Shown here: positions 25,200 through 33,661 of the stretch, piece after piece
How positions within the stretch are numbered: the stretch's first letter is position 1
How the letters are laid out: each line of letters starts with the position of its first letter
Source of the DNA: Prauserella salsuginis
Lineage (GTDB): Bacteria; Actinomycetota; Actinomycetes; Mycobacteriales; Pseudonocardiaceae
Reading direction: 5' to 3'
NCBI RefSeq assembly: GCF_024648885.1
Contig: NZ_JANBBF010000012.1
Location: 310,001 to 374,000, forward strand
DNA length: 64,000 nt
Notes under the pieces: generated by a model
What the model was told of the DNA's origin: nothing
Seen by the model: the letters and a program-made list of their open reading frames with translations, nothing else
The model's database searches: none
Translations under genes and position numbers: made by a program

Positions 25200-26161
25200 G
25201 CGGCGAAGGGGTCCAGACAGGGGTGACGAGTTGCTGCGCGCCTTCGCGTGGAACCGGGTCGGGTACCGGAGCCGCCGATGCGCCGCCGGTCCGGGCGGGC
25301 GGACCGTGCAGTGCCGCACTCGACGGGATGGTGTCGCTGGACGGCGGTGAGTTCCTCATGGGAACCGACGACACGGAGGGGTTTCCCGACGACGGTGAGG
25401 GCCCGGTGCGCCCGGTGGCCGTGGACGCCTTCCGTATCGCCAGGTACGCCGTCACCAACGCCGAGTTCGGTGCGTTCGTGGCCGACACCGGGTATCGCAC
25501 GGACGCCGAGCGCTTCGGGTGGTCCTACGTTTTCGCCGCGTTCCTACCTTCCGGACTGCGCAAGGGCGCGCCGCGGCCGGACGGTGCGCCGTGGTGGTGC
25601 GGTGTCGAAGGGGCGTACTGGGCGCGTCCGGAGGGAGAGGGAAGCTCGACCGCAGGCCGGGAGGACCATCCGGTGGTGCACGTGTCGTGGCACGACGCCG
25701 TGGCCTACTGCGGGTGGGCGGGAACGCGACTGCCCACCGAGGCCGAATGGGAGTATGCGGCACGCGGGGGCCTGGCCCAGCGGCGCTACGCGTGGGGTGA
25801 CGAGCTGACTCCGGGCGGTGTCCACCGCTGCAACATCTGGCAGGGCGCGTTCCCGGCGAAGAACACTGTCGAGGACGGGTACCGGGGGACCGCGCCCGTG
25901 GACGCGTTCGAGCCGAACGACCACGGGTTGTACAACGTGGCCGGCAACGTGTGGGAATGGTGCGGGGACTGGTGGTCCACCGACCACACCGCGGCGCCGG
26001 TCGCGAATCCTGCGGGACCGGCCGACGGTTCCGCGAAGGTGCTGCGTGGCGGTTCGTACCTGTGTCACCACAGTTACTGCAACCGGTACCGGGTCGCCGC
26101 GCGGACCAAGAACACGCCGGACAGCACCAGCGGGAACCTCGGCTTCCGCGTCGTCGGCTGA
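25196..26161 (+). CDS. formylglycine-generating enzyme (sulfatase-maturing)
   Basis: Protein of 321 residues of the SUMF1/FGE family, which oxidises the sulfatase C-x-P-x-R cysteine to formylglycine with oxygen and copper. The key cysteines are Cys290 and Cys295 in the RGGSYLCHHSYCNRYR segment, with the same five-residue spacing as in Streptomyces coelicolor FGE. Other family marks are MGTDDTEGFPDDGEGP near residue 57, HVSWHDAVAYCGWAG and RLPTEAEWEYAARGG near the middle and NVAGNVWEWCGDWW. The first 40 residues are a Cys-containing leader. Both sulfatases in the window have matching targets at Cys87 and Cys83. GTG start at 25196 overlaps the preceding remnant's TGA. Confidence 0.93.
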   Translation: MSGEGVQTGVTSCCAPSRGTGSGTGAADAPPVRAGGPCSAALDGMVSLDGGEFLMGTDDTEGFPDDGEGPVRPVAVDAFRIARYAVTNAEFGAFVADTGYRTDAERFGWSYVFAAFLPSGLRKGAPRPDGAPWWCGVEGAYWARPEGEGSSTAGREDHPVVHVSWHDAVAYCGWAGTRLPTEAEWEYAARGGLAQRRYAWGDELTPGGVHRCNIWQGAFPAKNTVEDGYRGTAPVDAFEPNDHGLYNVAGNVWEWCGDWWSTDHTAAPVANPAGPADGSAKVLRGGSYLCHHSYCNRYRVAARTKNTPDSTSGNLGFRVVG

Positions 26162-26339
26162 CCGAACCCGCCCGACAGGGCCGACCGTGCGGCCCCGCGT
26201 GCGCCGCCGGAATCCGCCGTCCCGACACCGACACACCGCCGTCGCTGATCGCGGTCACTGGTCGGTGGCACCGTCACCGCCCGCGCGTAACAACACACGA
26301 CGCCTCCCGGCGGTATCGGGAATTTCTTTAGTGGTGAGC

Positions 26340-26405
26340 GGGATTTCTCCGATCCCGAAGGGGAGTAACGCTCATTGTCGGCACGGAATGCGGGTTCGTA
26401 GCCTC
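26340..26405 (+). promoter_or_regulatory. probable promoter of the DUF485/symporter/RR operon
   Basis: GGGATTTC at 26340-26347 and, 48 bases on, ATGCGGGTTCGTAGCCTC at 26388-26405. The same two elements occur upstream of the iacA-like gene (33662-33669 in opposite orientation and 33707-33724) with similar spacing; the 18-base element matches at 15 positions. The rest of the 368-base gap 26162-26529 shows no gene and no other structure that I can support. Confidence 0.5.
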
Positions 26406-26529
26406 TGCGAGTACCCGAACCGGCTGTGTCCGTGAGGGCTCAGGCGACGAGCTGGTGGTTTATGTTGCCAGGCTTCGCAGTACCGGTCGACGGCCGAGGC
26501 TCTCGACCGCTGACAGAAGGGGCGCGGAT

Positions 26530-26844
26530 ATGCCGCACGACGATCCCGGCGTGCCAGGACCCGAGCCGGCCGAAACGGAATGGAATGTTTTCGACGACCT
26601 GGTCCGGAAACGGACGCGGCTCGTCGGAAAGCTTTCCGCACTGACGTGCTTGTTCTTCTTCCCACTGCCCATTCTCGGGCAGTTCACCGATGTGCTGGAC
26701 GGCGTGGTCGGTAGCGGCATCACGTGGGCGTGGATCTACGCGTTCGTGCAGTTCCCCGTCGCACTCTTCGCCGCGGCCCGGTACTCGGTGCGTGCCAGGG
26801 AACTCGACCGGGCGTCGGAGCAGGCCTGGAAGGAGCGGTCATGA
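26530..26844 (+). CDS. DUF485 membrane protein, symporter partner
   Basis: Protein of 104 residues with two hydrophobic segments (about 38-56 and 68-86) separated by a short loop, the DUF485 layout found next to ActP-type symporters such as the yjcH-actP pair. FDDLVRKRTRLVGKLSALTCLFFF is the first segment, WIYAFVQFPVALFAAARY the second. The ATG at 26530 is used; an in-frame start at 26455 has no support. Its TGA overlaps the symporter ATG (ATGA), so the two are translated together. Confidence 0.82.
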   Translation: MPHDDPGVPGPEPAETEWNVFDDLVRKRTRLVGKLSALTCLFFFPLPILGQFTDVLDGVVGSGITWAWIYAFVQFPVALFAAARYSVRARELDRASEQAWKERS

Positions 26845-28391
26845 ACATCTATTCCGCGATCGTGTTCAGCGTCCTGGTCGGGCTCACGCTGGTCATCACC
26901 TACGTCGCGGCGCGGCGGGGCAAGTCGGCCGCCGACCATTTCGTCGCCGACGGTCAGCTCACCGGCAAGCAGAACGGCCTGGCCATCGCCGGCGACTACG
27001 TGTCCGCGGCGTCGTTCCTCGGCGTGACCGGAGCCATCGCCCTGTCCGGCTTCAGCGGGTTCTACCTCGCGGTGTTCGTGCCGGTGGCGTACGTGCTCGC
27101 GCTGTTGCTGGTGGCCGAACCGCTCCGCAACCTGGGGCGGTTCACCCTCGCGGATGTGCTGGCCACCCGGTTCGAGGGCCGCAGCGTGCGCGCCGTGATG
27201 GCGGGCAGCACGCTGATCATCAGCACCCTCTACCTCGTGGCGCAGTTCGTCGGCGCGGCTCTGCTCGTGCGGCTGCTGTTCGGGGTCGACTACACGGTGG
27301 CCGTACTGGTGATCGGCGGCCTGACGACGGTCTACACCATGCTCGGTGGGATGTTGGCCACGAGCTGGATCCAGATCGTCAAAACCACACTGATGCTGGC
27401 CTGCGCGGTCACCCTGTTCGTGCTCGTGCTCGTCCGCTACGGCGGCAATCCGTTGGGCGTGTTCCAGGACGCGTTCGAGACGTTCGGGGCGGAGGCCGTC
27501 GCACCGGGCCGGGAGTCCCCGCTGGCCGGTTTCGACCAGCTGTCCCAGGTGTTCGGTCTCGTGCTCGGAGTGCTGGGCCTGCCGCACGTCATGATCCGTT
27601 TCTTCACCGTCCCCGACGCGCGCGCGGCACGGTCGTCGGCGATCACCGCGATCTGGGTGTTCACCGCGTTCTATCTGATGATCCCGGTGATCGGCTACGG
27701 CGCCTCCCTGATCGTGGGGCGGGACGCGATCACGGCACAGAATCCCGCGGGCAACCTCGCGGTCGCGCAGCTGGCCGAGACCGTCGGGGGAGGGGCGCTG
27801 CTCGCGCTCGTGTCCGCGGTGGCCTTCGTGACCATCCTCGCGGTGCTGTCCGGACTCGTCATCGCGGCGTCCGGTGCCATCGCCCACGACCTGTACGCCC
27901 AGGTGATCAAACGTGGCTCGGTGACTCCGCGGGCACAGTTGGTGTCCGCACGGATCGCGACGCTGGCGACCTGTGCGGTCGGCGTTCTGCTGGCGCTGGC
28001 CGCCGTGGATCAGAACGTCGCCTTCCTCGCCTCGCTCGCGTTCGCCGTCGCCGCGAGCGCCAACCTGCCCGCCCTGCTGCTCACGATCTACTGGCGCCGG
28101 ATGACAGCACGGGCCGTCCTGTGGGGCATGGCGGTGGGACTCGTCAGCTCGATGGGGATCATCCTGCTCAGTCCCGCCGTACTCGGCTCGTCCGCGGTCC
28201 TGGGCTTCAGCAACCCCGCACTGGTGACGGTGCCGCTGAGCCTGCTCGTGTCGATCGCCGTGGCGGTGGCGGCGCCGTCCCGCGGTGTGGCTGCCGAACG
28301 CGATCGTGCGGTGTTCCGCATGCTCCGGACGAAAGCGGTCACCGGGCGCGGCAGCGTCGAGGACGAAGGCGACCCCGTGGGCACGCGATGA
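26841..28391 (+). CDS. sodium:solute symporter, acetate-permease-like
   Basis: Protein of 516 residues of the solute:sodium symporter family with about 13 membrane segments. Characteristic are ADHFVADGQLTGKQNGLAIAGDYVSAASFLG in the first two helices and LGVLGLPHVMIRFFTVPDARAARSS near the middle, closest to the ActP branch that takes up short carboxylates. It lies in an operon with DUF485, a SnoaL-like protein and a FixJ-type response regulator, next to the indole-3-acetate-type catabolic genes. Uptake of a carboxylate such as indole-3-acetate is therefore plausible but is inferred only from position and from the shared promoter element. Confidence 0.87.
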   Translation: MNIYSAIVFSVLVGLTLVITYVAARRGKSAADHFVADGQLTGKQNGLAIAGDYVSAASFLGVTGAIALSGFSGFYLAVFVPVAYVLALLLVAEPLRNLGRFTLADVLATRFEGRSVRAVMAGSTLIISTLYLVAQFVGAALLVRLLFGVDYTVAVLVIGGLTTVYTMLGGMLATSWIQIVKTTLMLACAVTLFVLVLVRYGGNPLGVFQDAFETFGAEAVAPGRESPLAGFDQLSQVFGLVLGVLGLPHVMIRFFTVPDARAARSSAITAIWVFTAFYLMIPVIGYGASLIVGRDAITAQNPAGNLAVAQLAETVGGGALLALVSAVAFVTILAVLSGLVIAASGAIAHDLYAQVIKRGSVTPRAQLVSARIATLATCAVGVLLALAAVDQNVAFLASLAFAVAASANLPALLLTIYWRRMTARAVLWGMAVGLVSSMGIILLSPAVLGSSAVLGFSNPALVTVPLSLLVSIAVAVAAPSRGVAAERDRAVFRMLRTKAVTGRGSVEDEGDPVGTR

Positions 28392-28435
28392 CCGGACCGG
28401 CCGTACAGCCCAGCGATGAAGGAGAGATACGACCG

Positions 28436-28993
28436 ATGAGTGACGACAGGACGATCGACGCGCTCGTCTCACGGATCGAGGCGCTGGAGGCCGAGGCCGA
28501 CATCCGCCGACTGCAGGCGCGCTACATGTTCCTGTGCGACACCCCGAATCCCGAGTTCGGAGTCCGGGACGATCAGCACCGCATCGACCTCATCATGGAG
28601 CTCTACACCGACGACGCGGTGTGGGAGGGCGTCGGCGAGTATTACGACAACCAGTTCGGCAAGGCAGAAGGCGCGGCCGCGATCCGTGCACACTTCGAGC
28701 GGTTCTGGGCAGCAGAGCGCACCCCGGCGCTCGTGCTCAACGCCCACTACCTGACGTCGGAACAGATCCGGGTCGACCGCGACACCGCGACCGGCCAGTG
28801 GATCCACATGCAGCCGTGGCTGTTCTCCGACGGGACGGGCCTGCTGCGGTCGAGCCGCCTGAACAACTCCTTCCGGAAGGAAGGCGGATCGTGGAGGATC
28901 AGCAGGACCCGCACCGAGAACGTGTTCGTCGCGCCGCTGGGCGAGGACTGGGCGAGTGATTACCCTGCGGCCTCGGTGCTGATGAAGCCGTAG
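28436..28993 (+). CDS. SnoaL-like protein
   Basis: Protein of 185 residues with an NTF2-like fold: coiled start DALVSRIEALEAEADIRRLQARYMFLCD, then IDLIMELYTDDAVWEGVG, AIRAHFERFWAA and the sheet strands HYLTSEQIRVD and WRISRTRTENVFVAP. ATG at 28436 has AAGGAGAG 9 bases before it; an in-frame ATG at 28388, overlapping the symporter stop, is an alternative. Some iac clusters contain a small protein of unknown role (IacI); this protein or the 92-residue one at 31.2 kb could be its counterpart, but I cannot tell which. Confidence 0.72.
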   Translation: MSDDRTIDALVSRIEALEAEADIRRLQARYMFLCDTPNPEFGVRDDQHRIDLIMELYTDDAVWEGVGEYYDNQFGKAEGAAAIRAHFERFWAAERTPALVLNAHYLTSEQIRVDRDTATGQWIHMQPWLFSDGTGLLRSSRLNNSFRKEGGSWRISRTRTENVFVAPLGEDWASDYPAASVLMKP

Positions 28994-29039
28994 GAGGCGC
29001 CGCAGCCGGAGCCGCCACGACCCCCGGAGGGACAACCCG

Positions 29040-29672
29040 ATGACATCGACCGAATCGTCCGGCCCGGACCCGGTCGTGCACATCGTGGACGACGACGAGG
29101 ATCTGCGGCAGTCACTGGTCTTCCTGTTCGAGAGCGTGGGGATCCAGGCGCTGAGCTATCCGGACGCGACGTCGTTCCTCGACGAGTTCGACGCCGACGA
29201 GCCCGCGGTCGTCATCGTCGACATCCGCATGCCGGAGATCAGCGGATTCCAACTGCAGGAGCGGCTGCTTGCCGCCGACTACCCGGCACCGGTGATCTTC
29301 TGTTCGGCGCACGGCGACATTCCCATGTCGGTGCGAGCGCTCAAACAGGGAGCGGTCGACTTCCTGGAGAAGCCCTACCAGACACAGCGGATGCTCGAGG
29401 TCGTCCAGAAGCACCTGCACGAGGCCAAGGAGCGGTTCGCCGAGCACGCGGGACGCCGGGATATCACGCAGCGGATCGACACTCTCACCCAACGTGAACG
29501 GGAAGTGCTCCGGCTGGTCATCGAGGGCCTGTCCAGTCAGCTCATCGCCAAGCAGCTGGGGATGAGCGTGAAGACGGTCGACGTCCACCGTGCCCGCATC
29601 AAGTCCAAGACCGAGTCGGAGACGCTCGGCGCGCTGGTGCGGGACATCCTGCTGCACCGGGTATCGGTCTGA
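29040..29672 (+). CDS. FixJ/NarL-type response regulator
   Basis: Protein of 210 residues. Receiver domain at about 12-125 with the acidic pocket VDDDED, phosphoacceptor Asp61 in VDIRMP and the conserved lysine in LEKPY; LuxR-type HTH at about 145-205 with LTQREREVLRLVIEGLSS and KTVDVHRARIKSK. The short GDIPMSVRALKQGAVDFLEKP segment is the FixJ-branch pattern. Last gene of the DUF485-symporter-SnoaL operon, with GGAGGG before its ATG. The PAS histidine kinase at 32.1-33.6 kb is the obvious partner, although on the other strand with three catabolic genes in between. Confidence 0.88.
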   Translation: MTSTESSGPDPVVHIVDDDEDLRQSLVFLFESVGIQALSYPDATSFLDEFDADEPAVVIVDIRMPEISGFQLQERLLAADYPAPVIFCSAHGDIPMSVRALKQGAVDFLEKPYQTQRMLEVVQKHLHEAKERFAEHAGRRDITQRIDTLTQREREVLRLVIEGLSSQLIAKQLGMSVKTVDVHRARIKSKTESETLGALVRDILLHRVSV

Positions 29673-29696
29673 ACGTTCCGGCGCGGCTGGGCGTCC

Positions 29697-29751
29697 GAAG
29701 AGCTGCGTTCGGAGAGCTGCGTTCGAAGGGCGGTCCGGAGAGCTGCTGTTC
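29697..29751. repeat. short tandem repeat downstream of the response regulator
   Basis: GAAGAGCTGCGTTC (29697-29710) is followed directly by GGAGAGCTGCGTTC (29711-29724), and GGAGAGCTGCTGTTC recurs at 29737-29751. It lies in the 229-base non-coding gap between the convergent response regulator and amidase genes. Confidence 0.7.
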
Positions 29752-29783
29752 AACGCTGGCGGTGCCGTCGTGATCGGACGGCG

Positions 29784-29816
29784 ACGGCGATGCGACGGCG
29801 GCGGTCGCATCGCCGT
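29784..29816. terminator. bidirectional hairpin between response regulator and amidase genes
   Basis: Arms ACGGCGATGCGAC (29784-29796) and GTCGCATCGCCGT (29804-29816) pair perfectly over 13 bases with a 7-base loop. The position between the convergent genes ending at 29672 and 29902 fits a shared terminator. Confidence 0.65.
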
Positions 29817-29901
29817 GTCTTCCTCACCGGTGAGGCAGGACCGTGCCACGGTGCCGGTGCGACCGAGGCCCGGTGACGGCGACCGAGCCTCGGTGCCGGC
29901 G

Positions 29902-31170
29902 TCACACCTGGCCGCTGACGGCGCGTTCGGCCCAGCAGCCTGCGGCCAGCAGGGACTGTTCGTCCCGCGCCCGTCCGACGAGCTGAACGCCGAGCGGCAA
30001 CCCGGCGGCGTCGGCGGCGCCCGGCACGGTGACCACGGGCAGGCCGAGCGCCTGCCACGGCCTGCTCAGCACCGGGTCGCCCGTGGCCGACAGGCCCATC
30101 GGAGCCGGGCCGGGCGCGGCGGGACCCACGATGGCGTCGTAGGACTCCGACAGGCGGGTCAGCGCGGCGCCGATCTCGGCGAGCCGGTCCCGAGCAGCGT
30201 CGTACTCGGTGTCCGGCATCGCGTCCCCGGACCGCAACAGCGTCGCGAGCTGCTCGCTTATGCAGGACGCCACGGCCAGTTCCGCAGCACGTTCCCGGGC
30301 GGCCTCGTAGGCCATCACGACCTTCTGGGCCGCGACCGCCTCCGCGACGAGATCCTCCTCCGGAAACGCGTCGACGACCGCCCCGGCCTCGGCCAACCGG
30401 CGGGCCGTGCCGTCGATCGCCTCGCGCATCCCGTCCTCGACGACACCGAGCGGTTTCGCGGTCCACAGCAGCAGTCGCGGTGGACGGGGTGCCGTCGAGC
30501 CGGCATCCACCTCGCCGGTGAACGCCGACCAGGCCAGCGCGAGATCGGTGACTCCTGCGGCGTACACGCCGTGGCTGTCGAGGCTCGGGCTCAACCCGGC
30601 GGTGCCGTCCATGGCGATCCGGCCATGGGTCATGACCAGTGACGCCACGCCGCAGAAGGACGCGGGCCGGGTCACCGACCCTGCGGTCTGGGTGCCCAGC
30701 GCCAGGGGGACGTGTCCCGAGGCCACGGCTGCGGCCGAGCCGCTCGACGAACCGCCGGGAGTGCGGCCGGGATCCCGCGGGTTCCGGGTGGGACCGGGCG
30801 AGAAGTAGGCGAACTCCGTGGTGACCGTCTTGCCGACCGGAATCGCGCCCGCCCGTCGCCACGACGTGACGATCGCGGCGTCCCTGTTGGCCGGTGCGGC
30901 GTCCTCCCGCAGCGATGTACCGCATTTCGTCGGGAATCCAGCCACGTCGATGATGTCCTTCACGCCGAGCGGAACGCCGCCCAGCGGCCCGGTGTCGCGG
31001 GGCTCGGATTCCGGAGCGTGCGCCACCCAGGCACGCACCTCGGGTTCGGTGTCGGAGACGGCCGCACGCGAGCGGGCGAGCGCGTCGGCCGGGGTGGTCC
31101 GCCCGTCGCGGAGGTCGCGGTGCAGCTCGCGCAGCGACCACGGCTCGCGGGGCGTCGCCGGGCCCGTCAC
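29902..31170 (-). CDS. iacH: amidase-signature enzyme, IacH-like
   Basis: Protein of 422 residues of the amidase-signature family with the Ser-cisSer-Lys triad: Lys in GVKDIIDV near residue 75, the cis-Ser in PGGSSSGSAAAV and the nucleophile in TAGSVTRPASFCG about 25 residues later. Length and composition fit the amidase (IacH) of indole-3-acetate clusters, where its exact substrate is uncertain; it may open an oxindole or amide intermediate. The GTG at 31170 is chosen because it overlaps the stop of the upstream small gene as GTGA. The symbol rests on cluster content, not on a search; a general amidase is the alternative. Confidence 0.75.
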   Translation of the reverse strand: MTGPATPREPWSLRELHRDLRDGRTTPADALARSRAAVSDTEPEVRAWVAHAPESEPRDTGPLGGVPLGVKDIIDVAGFPTKCGTSLREDAAPANRDAAIVTSWRRAGAIPVGKTVTTEFAYFSPGPTRNPRDPGRTPGGSSSGSAAAVASGHVPLALGTQTAGSVTRPASFCGVASLVMTHGRIAMDGTAGLSPSLDSHGVYAAGVTDLALAWSAFTGEVDAGSTAPRPPRLLLWTAKPLGVVEDGMREAIDGTARRLAEAGAVVDAFPEEDLVAEAVAAQKVVMAYEAARERAAELAVASCISEQLATLLRSGDAMPDTEYDAARDRLAEIGAALTRLSESYDAIVGPAAPGPAPMGLSATGDPVLSRPWQALGLPVVTVPGAADAAGLPLGVQLVGRARDEQSLLAAGCWAERAVSGQV

Positions 31171-31445
31171 GGCTGGCCCCATGCCGCGTCGGCGACCCAG
31201 AAGTCCATGCCGCTCGCGCTCACCCCGTGCCGCCATTCCGAGGTACGCCGCAGCAGCGGCTCCACCGCTGCGGTCACGGCGTCGGCAGCCTCGGGCCCGT
31301 CCTCGGGAACCTGCCAGTGCACCCAGCTCCGCTCCCTGCCGTCGCGGTCGTGCTCGAAGAGGTCGACGTGCCGCCAGCCGTATCCGTGCGTGTCGTTGTA
31401 GCAGGTAAGCGTCATCCGAATACCTTCGTCGTCCCGCTCGGTCAC
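31167..31445 (-). CDS. small conserved-looking protein of unknown function
   Basis: Protein of 92 residues with no recognised domain. It has a Trp- and His-rich middle (YGWRHVDLFEHD, SWVHWQVPEDGP), a helix AADAVTAAVEPLLRR and the ending GMDFWVADAAWGQP, suggesting a compact alpha/beta fold. GTG at 31445 is preferred over the ATG at 31472 because AAGGAGGG stands 5 bases before it. It is translationally coupled to the amidase downstream and lies 37 bases after the flavin reductase, so it belongs to the iac-like set; it may be the counterpart of the uncharacterised IacI, but this is a guess from position. Confidence 0.65.
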   Translation of the reverse strand: MTERDDEGIRMTLTCYNDTHGYGWRHVDLFEHDRDGRERSWVHWQVPEDGPEAADAVTAAVEPLLRRTSEWRHGVSASGMDFWVADAAWGQP

Positions 31446-31482
31446 CAGACCCTCCTTCGCATGAATGCTCACGCGCCAGTGC

Positions 31483-31995
31483 CTACGCGCTCAGCGACGG
31501 CGTGGCAAGACTGTGGAACCGGCGTTGGAAATAGACCAGCGCTCCGGTGTCTGCGTGTGTGTGGACGGCGTCGACCTCGACGAACAGCACCGAATGCGAG
31601 CCGAGGGTGCGGTCGGCCACGATCCGGCCGACGACCGCGACCAGCGCGTCCTGCAGCACGGGAACGCCGTGGGTGGTGAAGTCCCAGGACCCTTCGGCGA
31701 ACCGTTCGGCGGTCGGAACCTTCGTCGCACCGGCGAAGTGGAGCGCGAGTTCGTCCTGGTCCGCGCCGAGCACGTTCACGGCGACCCTTCCGTTGGCCGT
31801 GAAGATGTCGTGCGAGCGGCTCGAGCGGTTCACACACACCAGCATCGTGGGAGGTGTATCGGTCACCGAGCAGGTCGCGCTGACCGTCATCCCGGCGGGG
31901 CCGAGGGCGCCGTCCGTGGTGATCACGTTCACCGCCGCGGGCAGTTTCGCCATTGCGGAGCGGAACTCACGCTGGGCATTCGACAGCTCTGACAC
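31483..31995 (-). CDS. iacG: flavin reductase, IacG-like partner of the monooxygenase
   Basis: Protein of 170 residues of the FMN-binding split-barrel flavin reductase family (HsaB, HpaC type), which supplies reduced flavin to a two-component monooxygenase. Marks are FRSAMAKLPAAVNVITT at the start, GPAGMTVSATCSVTDTPPTMLVCV, the GRVAVNVLG segment and GSHSVLFVEVDAVH near the end. GTG at 31995 follows AGGAGGAA at 4 bases; the longer frame to 32532 is shadow. First gene of the flavin reductase-small protein-amidase unit. Its likely client is the acyl-CoA-dehydrogenase-like hydroxylase at 33.7 kb. Confidence 0.85.
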   Translation of the reverse strand: MSELSNAQREFRSAMAKLPAAVNVITTDGALGPAGMTVSATCSVTDTPPTMLVCVNRSSRSHDIFTANGRVAVNVLGADQDELALHFAGATKVPTAERFAEGSWDFTTHGVPVLQDALVAVVGRIVADRTLGSHSVLFVEVDAVHTHADTGALVYFQRRFHSLATPSLSA

Positions 31996-32114
31996 GATTC
32001 CTCCTGCGACGAGCGCGTGGGCCGGGGCGCCGTTGTCTGGTTCCTGCTGCGACGTTACGACTCCGGTCACGGTGTCGATATCGAGACTTACACCGGGCCC
32101 GTTGAGGGTTTCCC

Positions 32115-33620
32115 CTACTCCTCGTCGTCGGCGAGCGGCAGCGCGAAGCCGAATCGCGATCCGCCCTCGTCCCGCGGCTCGGCCCAGATCCGGCCGTGCT
32201 GCCGGGTGATGACGCGATAGCTGAGTGCCAGGCCGATGCCACTGCCGTGCGCCTTGGACGTGAACGACTCCTCGAACGGATCGTGCTGCAGCCCGCGGCC
32301 CCGGTCGTCGACCGTGAGGACGCCGAAGCCGTCGTCGAGACGGGTCGTGATCGTGAGCTCTCGCCGTTGCTGCTGGCACGAGGTCATCTCGTCGATCGCG
32401 TTGACGCAGAAGTTGAGGAGCACCTGGCCCGTGAGGACGCGTTCGCAGCGCACCAGCACCGGTTCGGGATGAGGGTGCACCGTGACTGTCACGCCGGCGG
32501 GCACCGCGCGAAGCCGGACGAAGTGGAGACACTGGTCGAGCACGTCGCCCAGGTCCACGACCTGGTCCACCTGCTCCAGGTGGCCGACGAACTCACGCAC
32601 CGCGTCGACGATCGTGCTGGCGCGTTCGATCTGCCCGACCGCTCTGTCGACACCGAACGACAGCTGGGATGCGGCCTCGGGCGGGACCGTTCCCGCCTCG
32701 GCCAGCGACCGACTGCGAGCTCGGACACCGGCGAGAAAGTTTCCTGCGGCCGCGAGCGGCTGGCCCAGCTCGTGGGCGATCGCCATCGCCATGTCGCCCA
32801 TCGCGTTGTACCGCGCCAGGTAGTTCTCGCGGTGGAGCTCGCGCTCACGTCGCACCTCGCCCTGAACCCGGTCGGAGACGTCGTGCAGGATCATCAGCAG
32901 TGCGTGGTCGCCGGCGTCCTGAACGGATTCGAGGCTTCCCTCGAGCCACACCGACGTGCCGTCGTCGTGCGCGACCTCGAGCTGGATGGCGGTCGACGGG
33001 TTCGCCCGCGCCAGGGCCTCGTCCCACGTGACCGTACGTCCCTCCAGCCACAGCCTGCCGTAGTCGGTGAGCGGGCCCAGCGGCTCGTTCGGGGTCGCGC
33101 CGATGCGTGCCACGGCGGTGTCCGTGGCGAAACGCAGTGTTCCGGCCGAGTCCAGCATGAGCGCGATCGTCGACGTGTGCCGGGCGAGCGCGTCGATGTA
33201 GGACGTCGTCAGCCGCAGTTCCCGTTCGATCTGCTGTTCCCGCTCGATGTCGCGGAACTGCACCATCACGGCGGTGCCCCGGTCCAGTTCCACCCGGACG
33301 GCGACCGCGTCGGTGGGGATCACCCGGCCACTCTTGGAGCGGTAGTGCCACTCGATCCTGCTGGCGCCCTTGTCGACGGCCTCCTGCAGCCACGCCCTGC
33401 CGATCACGCGGTCGTACTGCTGGGCCGAGCTGCTCATGTGGTTGGCCTTGAGTGGGCGAAGCTCGGTGACGCTCCAGCCGAGCATCTCGCACGCGGCCGG
33501 ATTCGCCCACAGGATGTTCTTGGTGTCGGCGTCGTGGATCAGGACGCAGAGTTTCGTGGCTCGCATCATCGCGACGAAGTCGTTCGCCGTGATCTCGGGT
33601 GCCTGGGGATCGACGTGCAT
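32115..33620 (-). CDS. cytosolic PAS-domain sensor histidine kinase
   Basis: Protein of 501 residues without membrane segments. A first PAS domain lies at about 12-130 (LCVLIHDADTKNILWANPAACEMLGW), a second at about 140-255, then the H-box MAIAHELGQPLAAAGNFL with His near residue 275, the N-box LLNFCVNAIDE, and G-boxes VDDRGRGLQ and SGIGLALSYRVI. This HELGQPL form is the FixL/TodS-type class that pairs with FixJ-like regulators, as found 3 kb away. Lack of a sensor outside the membrane implies that it reads an internal signal, perhaps an aromatic ligand bound by PAS. Divergent from the iacA-like gene. Confidence 0.88.
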   Translation of the reverse strand: MHVDPQAPEITANDFVAMMRATKLCVLIHDADTKNILWANPAACEMLGWSVTELRPLKANHMSSSAQQYDRVIGRAWLQEAVDKGASRIEWHYRSKSGRVIPTDAVAVRVELDRGTAVMVQFRDIEREQQIERELRLTTSYIDALARHTSTIALMLDSAGTLRFATDTAVARIGATPNEPLGPLTDYGRLWLEGRTVTWDEALARANPSTAIQLEVAHDDGTSVWLEGSLESVQDAGDHALLMILHDVSDRVQGEVRRERELHRENYLARYNAMGDMAMAIAHELGQPLAAAGNFLAGVRARSRSLAEAGTVPPEAASQLSFGVDRAVGQIERASTIVDAVREFVGHLEQVDQVVDLGDVLDQCLHFVRLRAVPAGVTVTVHPHPEPVLVRCERVLTGQVLLNFCVNAIDEMTSCQQQRRELTITTRLDDGFGVLTVDDRGRGLQHDPFEESFTSKAHGSGIGLALSYRVITRQHGRIWAEPRDEGGSRFGFALPLADDEE

Positions 33621-33661
33621 TCGGTCAGGGTAGAACGCCGGCCGCGGGGAGCGGGGCTGAA

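Noticed and set aside
26736-28472. A 578-codon minus-strand frame opposite the symporter
   Set aside because: His/Arg/Gln-rich composition with no domain; it mirrors the plus-strand symporter that has clear membrane segments.
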